From Hydrogenophaga flava NBRC 102514 (GTDB lineage Bacteria > Pseudomonadota > Gammaproteobacteria > Burkholderiales > Burkholderiaceae_C): 64,000 nucleotides of DNA. The position numbers and the translations under genes were made by a program. A model generated the notes under the pieces. The model was not told the DNA's origin and searched no databases. It worked only from the letters and a program-made list of their open reading frames with translations. This document shows, piece after piece, positions 47,645-56,603 of the stretch (the stretch's first letter is position 1; every line of letters begins with the position of its first letter). The DNA lies in assembly GCF_001571145.1 (NCBI RefSeq), contig NZ_BCTF01000023.1, positions 31,378 through 95,377 of the forward strand, read 5' to 3'.

Positions 47645-47911
47645 GGTCGGCAGTCTCGGGACGGTCTCGGGTGGACTCTGGAGAAAGGGACCCCACGCAT
47701 TCCGGTGGAACGGCAGGGACTGCCCAGGCGAACGGCTGAACGCCCTTTGGAGCGGGCGGTGCGCTTCCCAGTGGTTGTCCCGCTCGCTGGGAGCGGGGGG
47801 CCACGTCAGCGCGGACGGCAGGTTGCTGCCGCGCGCCTATCGCCAGTTGCGCACGCTGGTAGTTTATCCGAGCGCCGGGCAGAAGCAGTCGCAGGGTTTT
47901 GCCGGCTGCGG
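47645..47911. promoter_or_regulatory. 267-bp upstream region of glyA
   Basis: No gene recognised. Reading the minus strand, GATAAACT at about 47865-47858 could be a -10 element for glyA, with a long 5' leader. I looked for glycine- or folate-riboswitch-like conserved loops and did not see them. The GAGAC before the glyA ATG is only a weak ribosome site. Confidence 0.3.
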
Positions 47912-48829
47912 TCAGGAATTCGTGAGCGCAGCGTCGGCTGGCGGCTCAACCGGCTGGCTGGCAGGTGCTGCTTCGGGTGGGGAATCGAGCAGTCCGGTCT
48001 GGGTCGGCTCAATTGGTTCGGGCGCAGAGGGCGCAGGCGCGGCGGTGAAGATCGGGAAGGACGTCGGCATCGGTTTGCCCAGCGCGACGCTCTGGATGCG
48101 AAGGTGCTCGGCCATGACCTTGTTGATGTAGCCACTGCCGTCGGTGGTCACGGCCCCCACGTACAGCCGCAGTCCGCCTTCGACGGAACCGGCCTGCTTG
48201 ATGCAGTCCTGGAGCACCTTAACGCCAACCCGAAGATTGGACAAGGGGTCGAAAGCGGCCATGGCGCCACCGTAGTCGTCGTACTTGTCGGTGTGCACGC
48301 GGGTGAGCACCTGCATCAGGCCCTGGGCGCCCACTGGGCTCTGAGCATAGGGGTTGAAGCGCGACTCGATTGCCATCACAGCCAGGATCAGGGTCGGATC
48401 AAGGCGCACCTTGGCCCCGACCGCAAAGGCTTCGGCCACCAAAGCGCCCAGCGGTTCCGGCGCCACGCGGTATTTGCGGCTGAGCCACTGGGTAACGGCG
48501 GCCTGCTGTTTGGGCAGAAGGGGGGGCTGAGCAACCGCAAGACGGTCGTCGTTGCCCTCTTCGGGCATGGCGGCGTCATCTGCCGCCACGGCTGAATCTT
48601 GGCGCTCCTGCAACCAGCTCAGCAACTGCTGCTCCACGTCCATGCGCAGATCGCTCTGCACGGCGAGCGTGATGACCAGCGCGGCGAGGCTGGCTCCCAG
48701 CACGGCCATGCCATTGCGGGTGAAGGCGACGAAGCCTCTGTACGCATCGGCAAGTGCGATGAACACAGAAGATTGGATGGTTGAGGCGTTGCCCTTGGGC
48801 TGCGCCTCTGGAATGGAAAGCGTTGTCAT
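47912..48829 (-). CDS. Membrane-anchored lytic transglycosylase (SLT domain)
   Basis: A 305-residue protein. One TM helix (about residues 38-58) anchors it to the inner membrane; a linker leads to the SLT lysozyme-like domain with LILAVMAIESRFNPYAQSPVGAQGLMQVL (catalytic Glu in IESRF near 155) and LYVGAVTTDGSGYINKV near 235. A Pro/Ala/Glu-rich tail follows. It cleaves peptidoglycan glycan strands. AAGGAG lies seven bases before the ATG. Its promoter must lie in the 719-bp gap upstream. Confidence 0.86.
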   Translation of the reverse strand: MTTLSIPEAQPKGNASTIQSSVFIALADAYRGFVAFTRNGMAVLGASLAALVITLAVQSDLRMDVEQQLLSWLQERQDSAVAADDAAMPEEGNDDRLAVAQPPLLPKQQAAVTQWLSRKYRVAPEPLGALVAEAFAVGAKVRLDPTLILAVMAIESRFNPYAQSPVGAQGLMQVLTRVHTDKYDDYGGAMAAFDPLSNLRVGVKVLQDCIKQAGSVEGGLRLYVGAVTTDGSGYINKVMAEHLRIQSVALGKPMPTSFPIFTAAPAPSAPEPIEPTQTGLLDSPPEAAPASQPVEPPADAALTNS

Positions 48830-49004
48830 GTTGTCGCTCCTTGCAAGGCTGCGCCGACCACGAGGTCTGATGCAGCGGTGAGGGGGGCGCCATCGATGGC
48901 GACTTCGTGGGCACCGGTGGTGGGAGAGGTGGTGCCGACGTCGTGAGGGTTTACCCGGAACGGGAAACGGGGCGAATGGTATGTGCCTGTTAATGTGCGG
49001 TCAA

Positions 49005-49027
49005 TGTTTTAAACGACGTTTAAAACA
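49005..49027. promoter_or_regulatory. Perfect 23-bp AT-rich palindrome, probable operator
   Basis: TGTTTTAAACG (49005-49015) and CGTTTAAAACA (49017-49027) are exact reverse complements around a single central A. The block is strikingly AT-rich for this genome and lies 176 bp upstream of the transglycosylase start and just before the hairpin region. The dyad size suits a dimeric helix-turn-helix repressor. Which regulator binds is unknown. Confidence 0.5.
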
Positions 49028-49040
49028 ATATTTAGTTATT

Positions 49041-49446
49041 AAGGGCGCGGTTGCAGCGCCCTTGTTTGCAGATTCCTAGCGGCCAGTCCAGTGAACATGC
49101 AGGCTGCCGTCCGTCTGCCTTTCCGATACCGTTGGTCGGAAGTGCCATCTGTTCCACCTGCTTGAAGCAGGTAGGTTGCCGCCAGTCGGATGGCCTGAAG
49201 TGCCGGGGGTAACAGCGCGTCTCGGCGCTTGAAATTGAGGCGCTTACGGCGTAATCTTCAGGCGTCGGTTGTGATGACCGGCATTCAGCCGATCAGGCAG
49301 TCCAGCTGCCAGTCGGCTCCCAACGGAAGCAATCTCTTGCTTCCAGGCGTCAGGGACATTCAACTCCCTGTCTGCCAACCCCGACGGCAAGTGCAATTTG
49401 CCCGCCGTCAACCCCGGCAGGTTTTCCTGCCGGGGTTTCTTTTTTT
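49041..49446 (+). ncRNA. Candidate structured RNA or attenuating leader
   Basis: A chain of stems on the plus strand: AAGGGCGC/GCGCCCTT (49041-49063), TTCCGA/TCGGAA (49121-49141), ACCTGC/GCAGGT (49156-49172), GGAAGCAA/TTGCTTCC with a TCTC loop (49325-49344), CAGGGA/TCCCTG (49351-49370), GACGGC/GCCGTC (49383-49409) and the terminator stem. Four stems fall in the last 122 nt. The only plus-strand transcription unit that this terminator can close begins inside the gap. It does not match tmRNA, RNase P RNA or SRP RNA landmarks. It may be a free sRNA, or a leader regulating the DUF349 gene 100 bp downstream. Confidence 0.35.
49412..49446 (+). terminator. Rho-independent terminator
   Basis: CCCCGGCAG (49412-49420), loop GTTTTC, CTGCCGGGG (49427-49435), then TTTCTTTTTTT (49436-49446): a perfect 9-bp GC-rich stem with a T tract, clearly oriented on the plus strand. 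No annotated plus-strand gene precedes it within the gap. Confidence 0.85.
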
Positions 49447-49548
49447 GGGCCGGTGCATCAGGTCGGTGGCGGGTCATCCCGGGCGACAATACCGGATGTG
49501 GTCCATTGCCCGTCGGCGTGGGCGTCTCTCATTGCTGTACTTACTACT

Positions 49549-52206
49549 ATGTCGCTGTTCTCCCTGCGCAAGAGCGCGCCCCAGTCTCCCACACCCGATC
49601 CCGCCGCGACACCGGCCAGCGGTGGCGGGGCTGCCTCGACCCCGTCGGCCCATCCTCTGGATGCATTGACGGGAGGGGCGTTCTCTGCTCCCACGAGTGG
49701 AGAGCGCGCGGCACGCGTGCGTGCTTGGTTGCAGACAGAGCCCGGCTGGGAGGCCATGAACGAGGTGTTCAAGGAGCTGTCCCAGCGGGACCGCGGGGCC
49801 GCCAAGCCTCTGAAGGAAAAGCTCGACGAACTCAAGCGCCAGAAGGCCCAGGAACATATTGGTGTGGAATGGGCCCAGAAAGCCCAAACGCTGCTTGCGC
49901 AGTCGCGGCTGAACCTGGCGGACGCGATGGCCTGGCAGCGCGATGCCGCAAGGGCAGGGGCCCCGCTGTCGCGCGAACCGCTTGCAGGGCTCAAGGCGGC
50001 GCTGGCCGAGCGGGTCAAGGCCATCGAGGACCTGCAGCACCGGGTGCAGGTCGAGCGCGAGTCCGCTGTGTTGATGGCCCAGCGCATCGAAATCCTTTCG
50101 ACCAAGTCATGGAAAGAGGCACAGGCGGGCATCGATGGGCTGCGGGCCGATGTCCAGCAGTGGCAGGCGCAGGCCAGCGGACTGGCCGACGACCCCCAGT
50201 GGCCCAGCGTGGAAGTGCGTTTTCCGCCCATGCTGGAGGCGTCGCGACAGCAGCTGCAACTGGTCTGGGACGCCTTTGAAGCCGCACTGGCCCAGGCTGT
50301 GGCCGCAGATGCGGACCCGCAGGCGCCGTTGCCGGCCGTGCCGGTGTGGGCCGACGAGTTGCGGCAGGCGCGTGGCGTCGAGTCACCCACCGAAGCCGAC
50401 AAGACCGACACGCAGGCGGCCGAGCGCCGCGCCCGGGCGCAGGCGGAGCTGCAGAAGGCTTTGGATACGCTGCAGCGTGAGCTGGCGCAGGGACATGGCA
50501 AGGCCACACCCAAGGCGGCGGCCGATGTGCGTGCGCTGCTCCGGTCGTCGAGCCGGCTTGTTGGTGCGGACCTCGAAGGCAAGGCGAATGCGATCCTGGC
50601 CCAGGCGGGTGAACTGGAGGATTGGCAGCGCTGGCGTGCCGATCAGCTGCGTGAGGAGTTGGTCCGCAAAGCCGAGGCGCTGATGGCAGCGCCAGAAGGA
50701 CAGCGGCTGGGGGGGCGCAAGATGCAGGAAACCCTGCGAAGCCTGCGGGACCAGTGGAAGACGACGGACCAGGGCGGGCAGGCCAACCATGCCCTCTGGA
50801 AGCGCTTCGATGAGGCGTGCACCCTGGCACACAAGGAGGTCGAGGTCTGGCTGACCCAGGTGCGCCAGCAGGCGGAGGCCCACAGGTCCCAGCGGCTGGC
50901 CATCATCGAAGAGGTCAAGGCCTGGACCGCGGCCCACGCTGGCCAGAGCGACTGGAAAAACCAGATCCGTGACCTGCATGCGTTCTCCGAACGCTGGCGC
51001 GAGGCAGGGCACCTCAGTGAAAAGGCATTCGCCGAGCTCCAGCCCCTCTGGAAGGCCGCCATGCAGGCCGCTCACGTCGAACTGGAGGCTGCCCAGGAAC
51101 AGAGCGTGGCGCGCCGCCGCGCCATGATCGACGAGGCAGTGGCATTGGGTGAGGCGCCTCAGCTGCGCATCGATGCCGTGAAGGCCTTGCAGCAGCGCTG
51201 GCAGGCCGAAGCACACGCGGTGCCATTGGAACGAAAGCAGGAACAGAAGCTCTGGGAGGCGTTCCGTCAGCCGATTGACACCGCGTTCCAGCGCAAGAGC
51301 TCTGAGCGGGAACGCGCCGTGGCCACGCTGAACGCACACGACCAATGCGTGCTGGATGCGGCTCGTGCGCTCGATGCCGCCAGCGCCAGCGGTGATGCCC
51401 AGCAGATCCGTGCGGCGCAGGCGGCGCTTGAACAGGCGATGCGGGGCGAAACCCCTGCTCGGGATGAGGCGGCCAACGCCGCCGCCTTGGATGAGGCGAA
51501 GCCACAAGCTGAGGCCGCCGATTCGCCCGATGCGCCGCCGAAGCCGGCACCCGCGCCGGCCCGCAAACTGGTGGCCATGCGTGGTGACGACCGGCCGGGC
51601 ATGAAAAAGGCAGAGCCCGCCGGGCGCGACGAGCGCCGTGGAGCCGCTGGACGGGATAGCCGTGGGGCTCGTGACGCGGGAAGAGGCTTGCGCGATAGCT
51701 GGGCGGATGCTCGTCCGGCCCGCGAACCGCGGGGCGCACCGGCTCCCAGGCTGGGCGATGCGGCTTTCCGTGCGCAGCGCCAGGCGCTTGAACACGCTGA
51801 AGCGGCACTGCGCAAGCTGGCGGCGCAGGCGCATGGTGAGGTGCTCACGCAGTTGCTGACCGCCTGGGAGAAGCGCGATCCCTCGGCAGTGCCGGCGGCC
51901 CAGGCCCTGGGTGGTCGCGGGGTGACCGCAGCGCGCGGCGCCTGGGTGCAGTCGCTGGGGGCGGCGCCGTCTGCGACCGTCCCCGCCGAGGCCTTGCTGC
52001 GCCTGGAGATGGCGGCCGAAGTGCCCACGCCCGCTGAACAGGTGGAGGCCCGCCGACTCCTGCAGCTGCAGCTGCTGACCCGGCGCCACGAGGCAGCTCC
52101 TGCGGATACCTGGCCACAGGATGTGGGGCGCGTTCTGGCCGCACCGTTCGATGCGGGTTCCGCACGGCGTCTGCAGCAGGCGCTGAAGGTGCTGCTGCGG
52201 CGCTGA
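49549..52206 (+). CDS. DUF349 domain-containing protein
   Basis: An 885-residue, mostly helical protein with repeated DUF349 units, recognisable by W-(x)-lysine/arginine helices such as LRDQWKTTDQGGQANHALWKRFDEAC (about residues 395-420), LHAFSERWREAGHL, LQQRWQAEA and KLWEAFRQPIDTAFQRK. An Arg/Asp/Gly-rich disordered stretch lies near 680-725. The start at 49549 has no Shine-Dalgarno; an in-frame GTG at 49453 overlaps the gene-free region. Family function is unknown. It converges on the mtfA-type gene, with 22 bp between stops. Confidence 0.83.
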   Translation: MSLFSLRKSAPQSPTPDPAATPASGGGAASTPSAHPLDALTGGAFSAPTSGERAARVRAWLQTEPGWEAMNEVFKELSQRDRGAAKPLKEKLDELKRQKAQEHIGVEWAQKAQTLLAQSRLNLADAMAWQRDAARAGAPLSREPLAGLKAALAERVKAIEDLQHRVQVERESAVLMAQRIEILSTKSWKEAQAGIDGLRADVQQWQAQASGLADDPQWPSVEVRFPPMLEASRQQLQLVWDAFEAALAQAVAADADPQAPLPAVPVWADELRQARGVESPTEADKTDTQAAERRARAQAELQKALDTLQRELAQGHGKATPKAAADVRALLRSSSRLVGADLEGKANAILAQAGELEDWQRWRADQLREELVRKAEALMAAPEGQRLGGRKMQETLRSLRDQWKTTDQGGQANHALWKRFDEACTLAHKEVEVWLTQVRQQAEAHRSQRLAIIEEVKAWTAAHAGQSDWKNQIRDLHAFSERWREAGHLSEKAFAELQPLWKAAMQAAHVELEAAQEQSVARRRAMIDEAVALGEAPQLRIDAVKALQQRWQAEAHAVPLERKQEQKLWEAFRQPIDTAFQRKSSERERAVATLNAHDQCVLDAARALDAASASGDAQQIRAAQAALEQAMRGETPARDEAANAAALDEAKPQAEAADSPDAPPKPAPAPARKLVAMRGDDRPGMKKAEPAGRDERRGAAGRDSRGARDAGRGLRDSWADARPAREPRGAPAPRLGDAAFRAQRQALEHAEAALRKLAAQAHGEVLTQLLTAWEKRDPSAVPAAQALGGRGVTAARGAWVQSLGAAPSATVPAEALLRLEMAAEVPTPAEQVEARRLLQLQLLTRRHEAAPADTWPQDVGRVLAAPFDAGSARRLQQALKVLLRR

Positions 52207-52228
52207 TCCGTCCGGACGTCCCAGGTGC

Positions 52229-53077
52229 TCAGGCGTCCGGGCGGAAGAAGCCGTCGTAGAGACCAAGGAGTGCCGGAAACTCCTGGCCGAACCGGGGTCG
52301 GCTGACGAAATAGGCCTCGCAGGTCACGGCAAAAAATTCGGCAGGATTGGTGGCTGCGTAGTCATCCAGCCAGGGGCGTTCGGCGCCGAAGCGCTCTGCC
52401 ATGGACACACTCTCCCGGAAGTGGTCGTAGGCCTGCGTCATCGTGCGCCGCCAGTGCTCCCGGGCCTGCGCATCGCTGCGAGTGCCCCAGAGTCCCGCGA
52501 CCAGGGCGGGCGCGCCGTCCGGGTTGCCTCCGGCGTGCATGCCCCGCATGTCGATCTTGTGCACGAACTCGTGAATCACCACGTTGCTGCCAGCGCCGGC
52601 AGCATCGGGCGCCTGGCTTACCTCCTGCCAGCTCAGCATGACCGGCCCCCGGTCCATGGCCTCGCCAGCGAGCACCTCGTCGTAGTGGTGAACGACCCCG
52701 CTGGCGTCAGCGACGCGTCGGCGTGCCAGTGCCGCCCCCGGCTGCACCACGATGCCGACAAAGTCGTCGTACCAGGTCAGCGCATCCAGCGGATTCGATG
52801 CAGTGCGGCCTGAGGGAGGGCGGATGTGCAGCAGGGGCAGACAGGCCTGGGCGGCAATGGCCAGCGCCATGGGGTCGGTCACGACCAGCCCGTGGGCGCC
52901 ATGAAACTCCTTTTCCATCAGGAAGTGGCCGCTGAGTTGGCGCAAGCGGGAGCGATCCGGTCCAGAGAGTTCGGCCAGAAAGGGGTGGGATTCAAGAATG
53001 GCCGACCACGGCCCGTCGGGCAGTTGGGGCTCCGTGCGCCAGCGGCGCGGAAGCCAGCGCTGTAGTGTCTGTATCAC
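52229..53077 (-). CDS. MtfA/M90-family zinc metallopeptidase
   Basis: A 282-residue protein of the MtfA group. The zinc site HEFVHK (HExxH, about residues 168-173) is followed by a third ligand region PAEFFAVTCEAYF (about 240-252), and FLMEKEFHGAHGLVVTDPMALAIAAQACLPLL is the typical N-terminal half. In E. coli MtfA is a peptidase that binds the Mlc repressor; whether that applies here is unknown. GTG start at 53077 overlapping the lpxH stop region on the same strand by the GTGA pattern at 53074. Confidence 0.84.
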   Translation of the reverse strand: MIQTLQRWLPRRWRTEPQLPDGPWSAILESHPFLAELSGPDRSRLRQLSGHFLMEKEFHGAHGLVVTDPMALAIAAQACLPLLHIRPPSGRTASNPLDALTWYDDFVGIVVQPGAALARRRVADASGVVHHYDEVLAGEAMDRGPVMLSWQEVSQAPDAAGAGSNVVIHEFVHKIDMRGMHAGGNPDGAPALVAGLWGTRSDAQAREHWRRTMTQAYDHFRESVSMAERFGAERPWLDDYAATNPAEFFAVTCEAYFVSRPRFGQEFPALLGLYDGFFRPDA

Positions 53078-53868
53078 GGGCGCAGGTGCGAAAAACCGCT
53101 GTGGTCCAGCCGCAGGATGTCCAGCCGGGCGGGATCGGCGGCGGCATCCCAGTCGCTGAGCACCACGCGTTGCAGACCATTTCCCAGGTCGTGCGTCGCG
53201 GGGCGGTGGGTGTGTCCGTGGATCAGCGTTCCGGCGCCAGCGGCTCGGAGCCAGCGGCGTGCTTCTTCCGAGTCAACGTCTGCCCACAGCGCCGGGTCGT
53301 GCGCCAGGCTTTTCTTGCGCGCTTCGCTGCGTTCGCGCAGGTCGCGCGCCACGGCCTCTCGCTGTGCGAGCGTCTGGGCCAGGAAACTGTGCTGCCATTC
53401 GGCAGAGCGGACCAGGGTGCGAAAGGCAAGGTAGTCGGTGTCGTCCAGGCACAGCGCGTCGCCATGGCTGAGCAGCCAGCGCCTGCCTGCAAACTCCAGA
53501 ACGGTGGGGTCGTCCAGCCCTTGCATGCCGCAGGCGGTCAGGGCAGAGGGTCCAACGAGAAAGTCCCGGTTGCCGCACATGAAGAACACCGGCGTGTCGA
53601 TGCTGTGCTGGTGCAACTGCTGGGCGCAAAGGGCAGCGAAGGAGTCCGGGTTCTCCAGCGCATCGTCCCCGACCCACACTTCAAACAGGTCGCCGAGGAT
53701 AAACAGCGCATCGGCCCGTTCCGACGGCGGGCGTTCCAGGTAGCGCCGCCAGGCACCCAGGGTCTGTGGCTCCCCGGGGTGCAGATGAAGGTCTGAAATG
53801 AAATCGACCGCTTGCCAGTGCGCGGGGGCGCGCAGCTCGGCAAAGCGGTCGACGGGCAGGTTCGTCAT
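53074..53868 (-). CDS. lpxH: UDP-2,3-diacylglucosamine diphosphatase
   Basis: A 264-residue calcineurin-type phosphoesterase. The metal-binding motifs appear in order: ISDLHLHP (about 24-31), ILGDLFEVWVGDD (about 57-69), CGNRDFLVG (about 98-106), LLSHGDALC (about 132-140) and LIHGHTHRP (about 214-222). It hydrolyses UDP-2,3-diacylglucosamine to lipid X in lipid A synthesis at the inner membrane. It lies directly after ppiB, which is a common neighbour. Confidence 0.93.
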   Translation of the reverse strand: MTNLPVDRFAELRAPAHWQAVDFISDLHLHPGEPQTLGAWRRYLERPPSERADALFILGDLFEVWVGDDALENPDSFAALCAQQLHQHSIDTPVFFMCGNRDFLVGPSALTACGMQGLDDPTVLEFAGRRWLLSHGDALCLDDTDYLAFRTLVRSAEWQHSFLAQTLAQREAVARDLRERSEARKKSLAHDPALWADVDSEEARRWLRAAGAGTLIHGHTHRPATHDLGNGLQRVVLSDWDAAADPARLDILRLDHSGFSHLRP

Positions 53869-53891
53869 CGGTCAGGGATGCACCCTGAACC

Positions 53892-54398
53892 TCAGAGCGC
53901 GACGGCCTTTTCGATCACCACGTCCTGCTTGGGCACATCGTCGTGGAAGCCGCGGCGGCCGGTGGGGGTGGCTTCGATCTTCTTGACTACATCGGACCCC
54001 GACACCACCTTGCCGAACACCGCATAGCCCCAGCCCTGGGCACTCGGTGCGGTGTGGTTCAGGAAGGCGTTGTTGGCGACGTTGATGAAGAACTGCGCGC
54101 TGGCCGAGTGCGGGTCGCTGGTGCGCGCCATGGCCACGGTGTAGATCTCGTTGCGCAGGCCATTGTTGGCTTCGTTCTGGATCGGTGCGTCGGTGGCTTT
54201 TTGGTTCATGCCGGGCTCGAAGCCGCCGCCTTGCACCATGAAGCCGGGGATCACGCGGTGGAACACGGTGTTGTTGTAATGGCCCTTGTTGACGTAGGCC
54301 AGGAAGTTGGCGGTCGTCAGGGGGGCTTTTTCGGCGTCGAGTTCGAGTGTGATGACGCCGAGGCCCGCGATGTGCAGTTCGACCTGGGGGTTGGCCAT
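53892..54398 (-). CDS. ppiB: Cytoplasmic cyclophilin-type peptidyl-prolyl isomerase
   Basis: A 168-residue cyclophilin without a signal peptide. Family landmarks: [42 protein letters not shown] (catalytic Arg), [21 protein letters not shown] and [19 protein letters not shown]. It accelerates proline isomerisation during folding. It is 2 bp downstream of the exported cyclophilin, its apparent paralogue; the core motifs are nearly identical, suggesting duplication. Confidence 0.93.
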   Translation of the reverse strand: MANPQVELHIAGLGVITLELDAEKAPLTTANFLAYVNKGHYNNTVFHRVIPGFMVQGGGFEPGMNQKATDAPIQNEANNGLRNEIYTVAMARTSDPHSASAQFFINVANNAFLNHTAPSAQGWGYAVFGKVVSGSDVVKKIEATPTGRRGFHDDVPKQDVVIEKAVAL

Positions 54399-54400
54399 GT

Positions 54401-55126
54401 TCAGTTCTCCAGAGTGGCTTTGAGGATGGTGACGGGAGTCTTGGGGACGTCCGTCGGGAAGGGGCCGCCGGCACCGGTGGGCGTGGTCTTGATCTTGTTG
54501 ACCACATCCATGCCGGCGATCACCTTGCCGAACACGGTGTAGCCGAACAGTTGACCAGCCGCCAGCAAATTGGCGCGGGGGACATTTTCGTAGACGCGGC
54601 CTCCGTATTCGAAGCGGGGCACGGGATCCCCTGGCGGGATGGGGGTCGGGTCCAGGAATGCGTTGTCCTTGACATTGATGAAAAACTGGGCGGTTGCGGA
54701 GTGCGGGTCGTTGGTGCGCGCCATGGCGACCGTGCCCACCACGTTGCGCGGGCCACCTCGCTCCAGCGCCGCCTGGCCCTCGTGCGTCACCGGTGCGCGG
54801 GTGGGCTTTTCCCGGTAACGGGCGTCGTACCCACCACCCTGGACCATGAAGTTGTCGATCACGCGGTGGAACACCGTGCCGTCGTAGTGCTTGTCGCGGA
54901 CGTACTGAAGGAAGTTCTCGACCGTCTTGGGTGCCTTGTCAGGGTAGAGCTCCAGCACGATGTCACCGGCCGAGGTGCTCAAGCGAACCTTGGGGTTCGG
55001 CGCGCCAGCGGCCCTGGCGTCCGACATGGACAGGGCGCCGAAGACGCATGCCGCCAGGGCGGCGAACGCCATGGTGCGCACCGTGGTCCGGCGGTACAGG
55101 GATATGTGATCGAGCTCAGACGGCAT
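54401..55126 (-). CDS. Exported cyclophilin-type peptidyl-prolyl isomerase
   Basis: A 241-residue cyclophilin with an N-terminal hydrophobic stretch (about residues 18-38, ending ARA-AG) that fits a signal peptide with a long polar head, so it should act in the periplasm. The core has [41 protein letters not shown] and [21 protein letters not shown], plus an insertion of about 20 residues ([22 protein letters not shown]) absent from its cytoplasmic neighbour. The ATG at 55126 shares one base with the upstream stop (TGATG). Confidence 0.9.
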   Translation of the reverse strand: MPSELDHISLYRRTTVRTMAFAALAACVFGALSMSDARAAGAPNPKVRLSTSAGDIVLELYPDKAPKTVENFLQYVRDKHYDGTVFHRVIDNFMVQGGGYDARYREKPTRAPVTHEGQAALERGGPRNVVGTVAMARTNDPHSATAQFFINVKDNAFLDPTPIPPGDPVPRFEYGGRVYENVPRANLLAAGQLFGYTVFGKVIAGMDVVNKIKTTPTGAGGPFPTDVPKTPVTILKATLEN

Positions 55127-56523
55127 CAGGGAGTCCCTTCATGAAAAATCTTCCACTGGTCACGCTCAAGAGCCCAGTACTGGCGCCGGGTCACCCCCCG
55201 GCTCTGACCTTGTGGCACCTCTCCGAAGGTGACCACCATCGTGTCCTGCTGGTCCTGCCAGCGGAGCACGGAAACATCCTTGATGTCGACTGCTCTCACG
55301 CCTTTGGCGGAGTCTGGACCAGGCTCCGGTCGGCCGCCGCCAGACCCGCTCCCGGCGAGCAGCTTGCCGGAGTAGAACGCGTTCAGCCGTTCGCTCTGGC
55401 CCGTGCTCTTGGCCTCTTTCCAGGAGGCCAAGGCGGTCTCGAAGGCTCGCCGTTCGGCGTCGAGCTCCTCCGGTTGCACCCATTGGAGTTCGGGGGCGAT
55501 CACCACCGGCGTGGTGCGGATCTGCACGGTGGACAGCAGGCGCTCGAGATCCGGGTTGGACAGCACCACGCAACCGTCCGACGCCTGTGGCGCCCGGACA
55601 AACTGCTCACGCGGTGTTCCATGCAGCCAGATGCCGCTGCCGGTCTTGCCTCGTTGCATGTCCAGCGGGTTCGGGTAGTTGATGGGCAGCGCTCCGACGC
55701 CATAGAGGTCGGGCAGGCTGTCGGGATGTAAGTTGCTTGTGATGTAGTAGACACCCAGAGGTGTGCGCTTGTCGCCTTCGACCTCCTTCTCGATGCCCGA
55801 CAATCCAACCGAGATGTAGAAGTCACCCAGCAGCTTGAGTCTGGGAGGGGCAGCCAGCAGGCCGCTAGCACTGCCGGACGGCGTCTGGTTCTCGAACAGG
55901 TACAAGCGTGACCGGGACGCGTCGACCGCGATCGCATGCCTGCTCTGTGGGGCGAGGCTCAGGAACTGGGAAGGAATGGCTCCTTCGGGTGGTCTTTCGG
56001 TCAACGCACGCAGGCGCCGGCGCGACTCGTCCCGAAGAATTGCGAGCTGCTGCGCCGCTGCAATGGCGGTGGTGTCGGGTACGTCACCCAGCTGGCGGAC
56101 AGGCCGGACCTGCAGGCTCAGCAAGTCTCCGTGCACGAGGTGCGCGAGGTGGAAATTGGGGTGATCGCGGACCAGGCGCTCGGCTTGTGACAGTGCCTCG
56201 CGGTGTTGGCCCTGGCTGATGAGACGATAGATGTCGATCAGTCTGGCCTCAGCCCGGCCCAACAACGGGGTGACTCGGGTCATGGCCTCGTCCGACAGCG
56301 GCTGCGCTTGCAGACCGGTGGGCTTGGTCACCGACTTGATGGCATCGGATGCATCGTGCATCCGGGCCACGGCCGCATCAATGATCGACTGGCCAGATCC
56401 TGCCGTGTCTGTTGAGGTCGATCTGGCGGGTAGGTAGGAGAGCAGGGGGCCCACAGGCCCTGGTGCAAAAACGCCAGGAGGGAACCTGACAGTGCGGCAA
56501 AGGCCACGGCTCCAATCAACCAT
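55126..56523 (-). CDS. L,D-transpeptidase (YkuD-type), probably frameshifted at its N-terminus
   Basis: The intact frame encodes 465 residues with a YkuD domain: IAVDASRSRLYLFE (about 190), GVYYITSNLHPDSLPDLYG, IWLHGTP (about 295) and the catalytic ASDGCVVLSN (Cys near 316). A C-terminal domain resembling the NTF2-like tail of Cds6-type transpeptidases follows (FYSGKLL ... WALERDQWKIFHEG). It cross-links or anchors to peptidoglycan in the periplasm. The expected TM/signal anchor is not in this frame but lies just upstream in another frame (56473-56603), so a one-base loss in a C run is likely. The stop overlaps the exported cyclophilin start. Confidence 0.82.
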   Translation of the reverse strand: MVDWSRGLCRTVRFPPGVFAPGPVGPLLSYLPARSTSTDTAGSGQSIIDAAVARMHDASDAIKSVTKPTGLQAQPLSDEAMTRVTPLLGRAEARLIDIYRLISQGQHREALSQAERLVRDHPNFHLAHLVHGDLLSLQVRPVRQLGDVPDTTAIAAAQQLAILRDESRRRLRALTERPPEGAIPSQFLSLAPQSRHAIAVDASRSRLYLFENQTPSGSASGLLAAPPRLKLLGDFYISVGLSGIEKEVEGDKRTPLGVYYITSNLHPDSLPDLYGVGALPINYPNPLDMQRGKTGSGIWLHGTPREQFVRAPQASDGCVVLSNPDLERLLSTVQIRTTPVVIAPELQWVQPEELDAERRAFETALASWKEAKSTGQSERLNAFYSGKLLAGSGSGGGRPEPGPDSAKGVRAVDIKDVSVLRWQDQQDTMVVTFGEVPQGQSRGVTRRQYWALERDQWKIFHEGTP

Positions 56524-56603
56524 CGGGGCAGGCCGGAGGCAGTGCGCAGGGAGGCGGCTGGTACGCTGGCGTGACCCCGTTGGAAAAACCGCCGACCTGC
56601 CAT
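56473..56603 (-). other. Out-of-frame N-terminal membrane anchor of the L,D-transpeptidase
   Basis: From an ATG at 56603 that overlaps the TPR gene stop (TGATG), a frame encodes MAGRRFFQRGHASV, then the hydrophobic segment RWLIGAVAFAALSGSLLAF, and LHQGLWAP. It then leaves register with the transpeptidase at the run of five C in GGGCCCCCTGC. One extra C would join LWAP to LLSYLPARSTS and give a single protein starting at 56603. Confidence 0.6.

Larger units (their letters stand above)
48830..49548. other. 719-bp intergenic region with palindrome, hairpins and terminator
   Basis: Between the divergent transglycosylase and DUF349 genes. It holds an AT-rich palindrome (49005-49027), at least six perfect or near-perfect hairpins from 49041 onward and a strong plus-strand terminator (49412-49446). 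Small open frames here (for example 49244-49489 minus, 49229-49669 plus) have no recognisable domain. The last ~100 bp should carry the promoter and start region of the DUF349 gene. Confidence 0.6.

Noticed and set aside
47645..47911. Possible glycine riboswitch upstream of glyA
   Set aside because: The conserved glycine-aptamer core sequences are not visible on either strand.
49244..49489. 81-codon minus-strand frame in the 719-bp gap
   Set aside because: Contains the terminator and hairpins, no ribosome site and no recognisable domain; considered as a nuclease remnant but similarity was too weak to claim.
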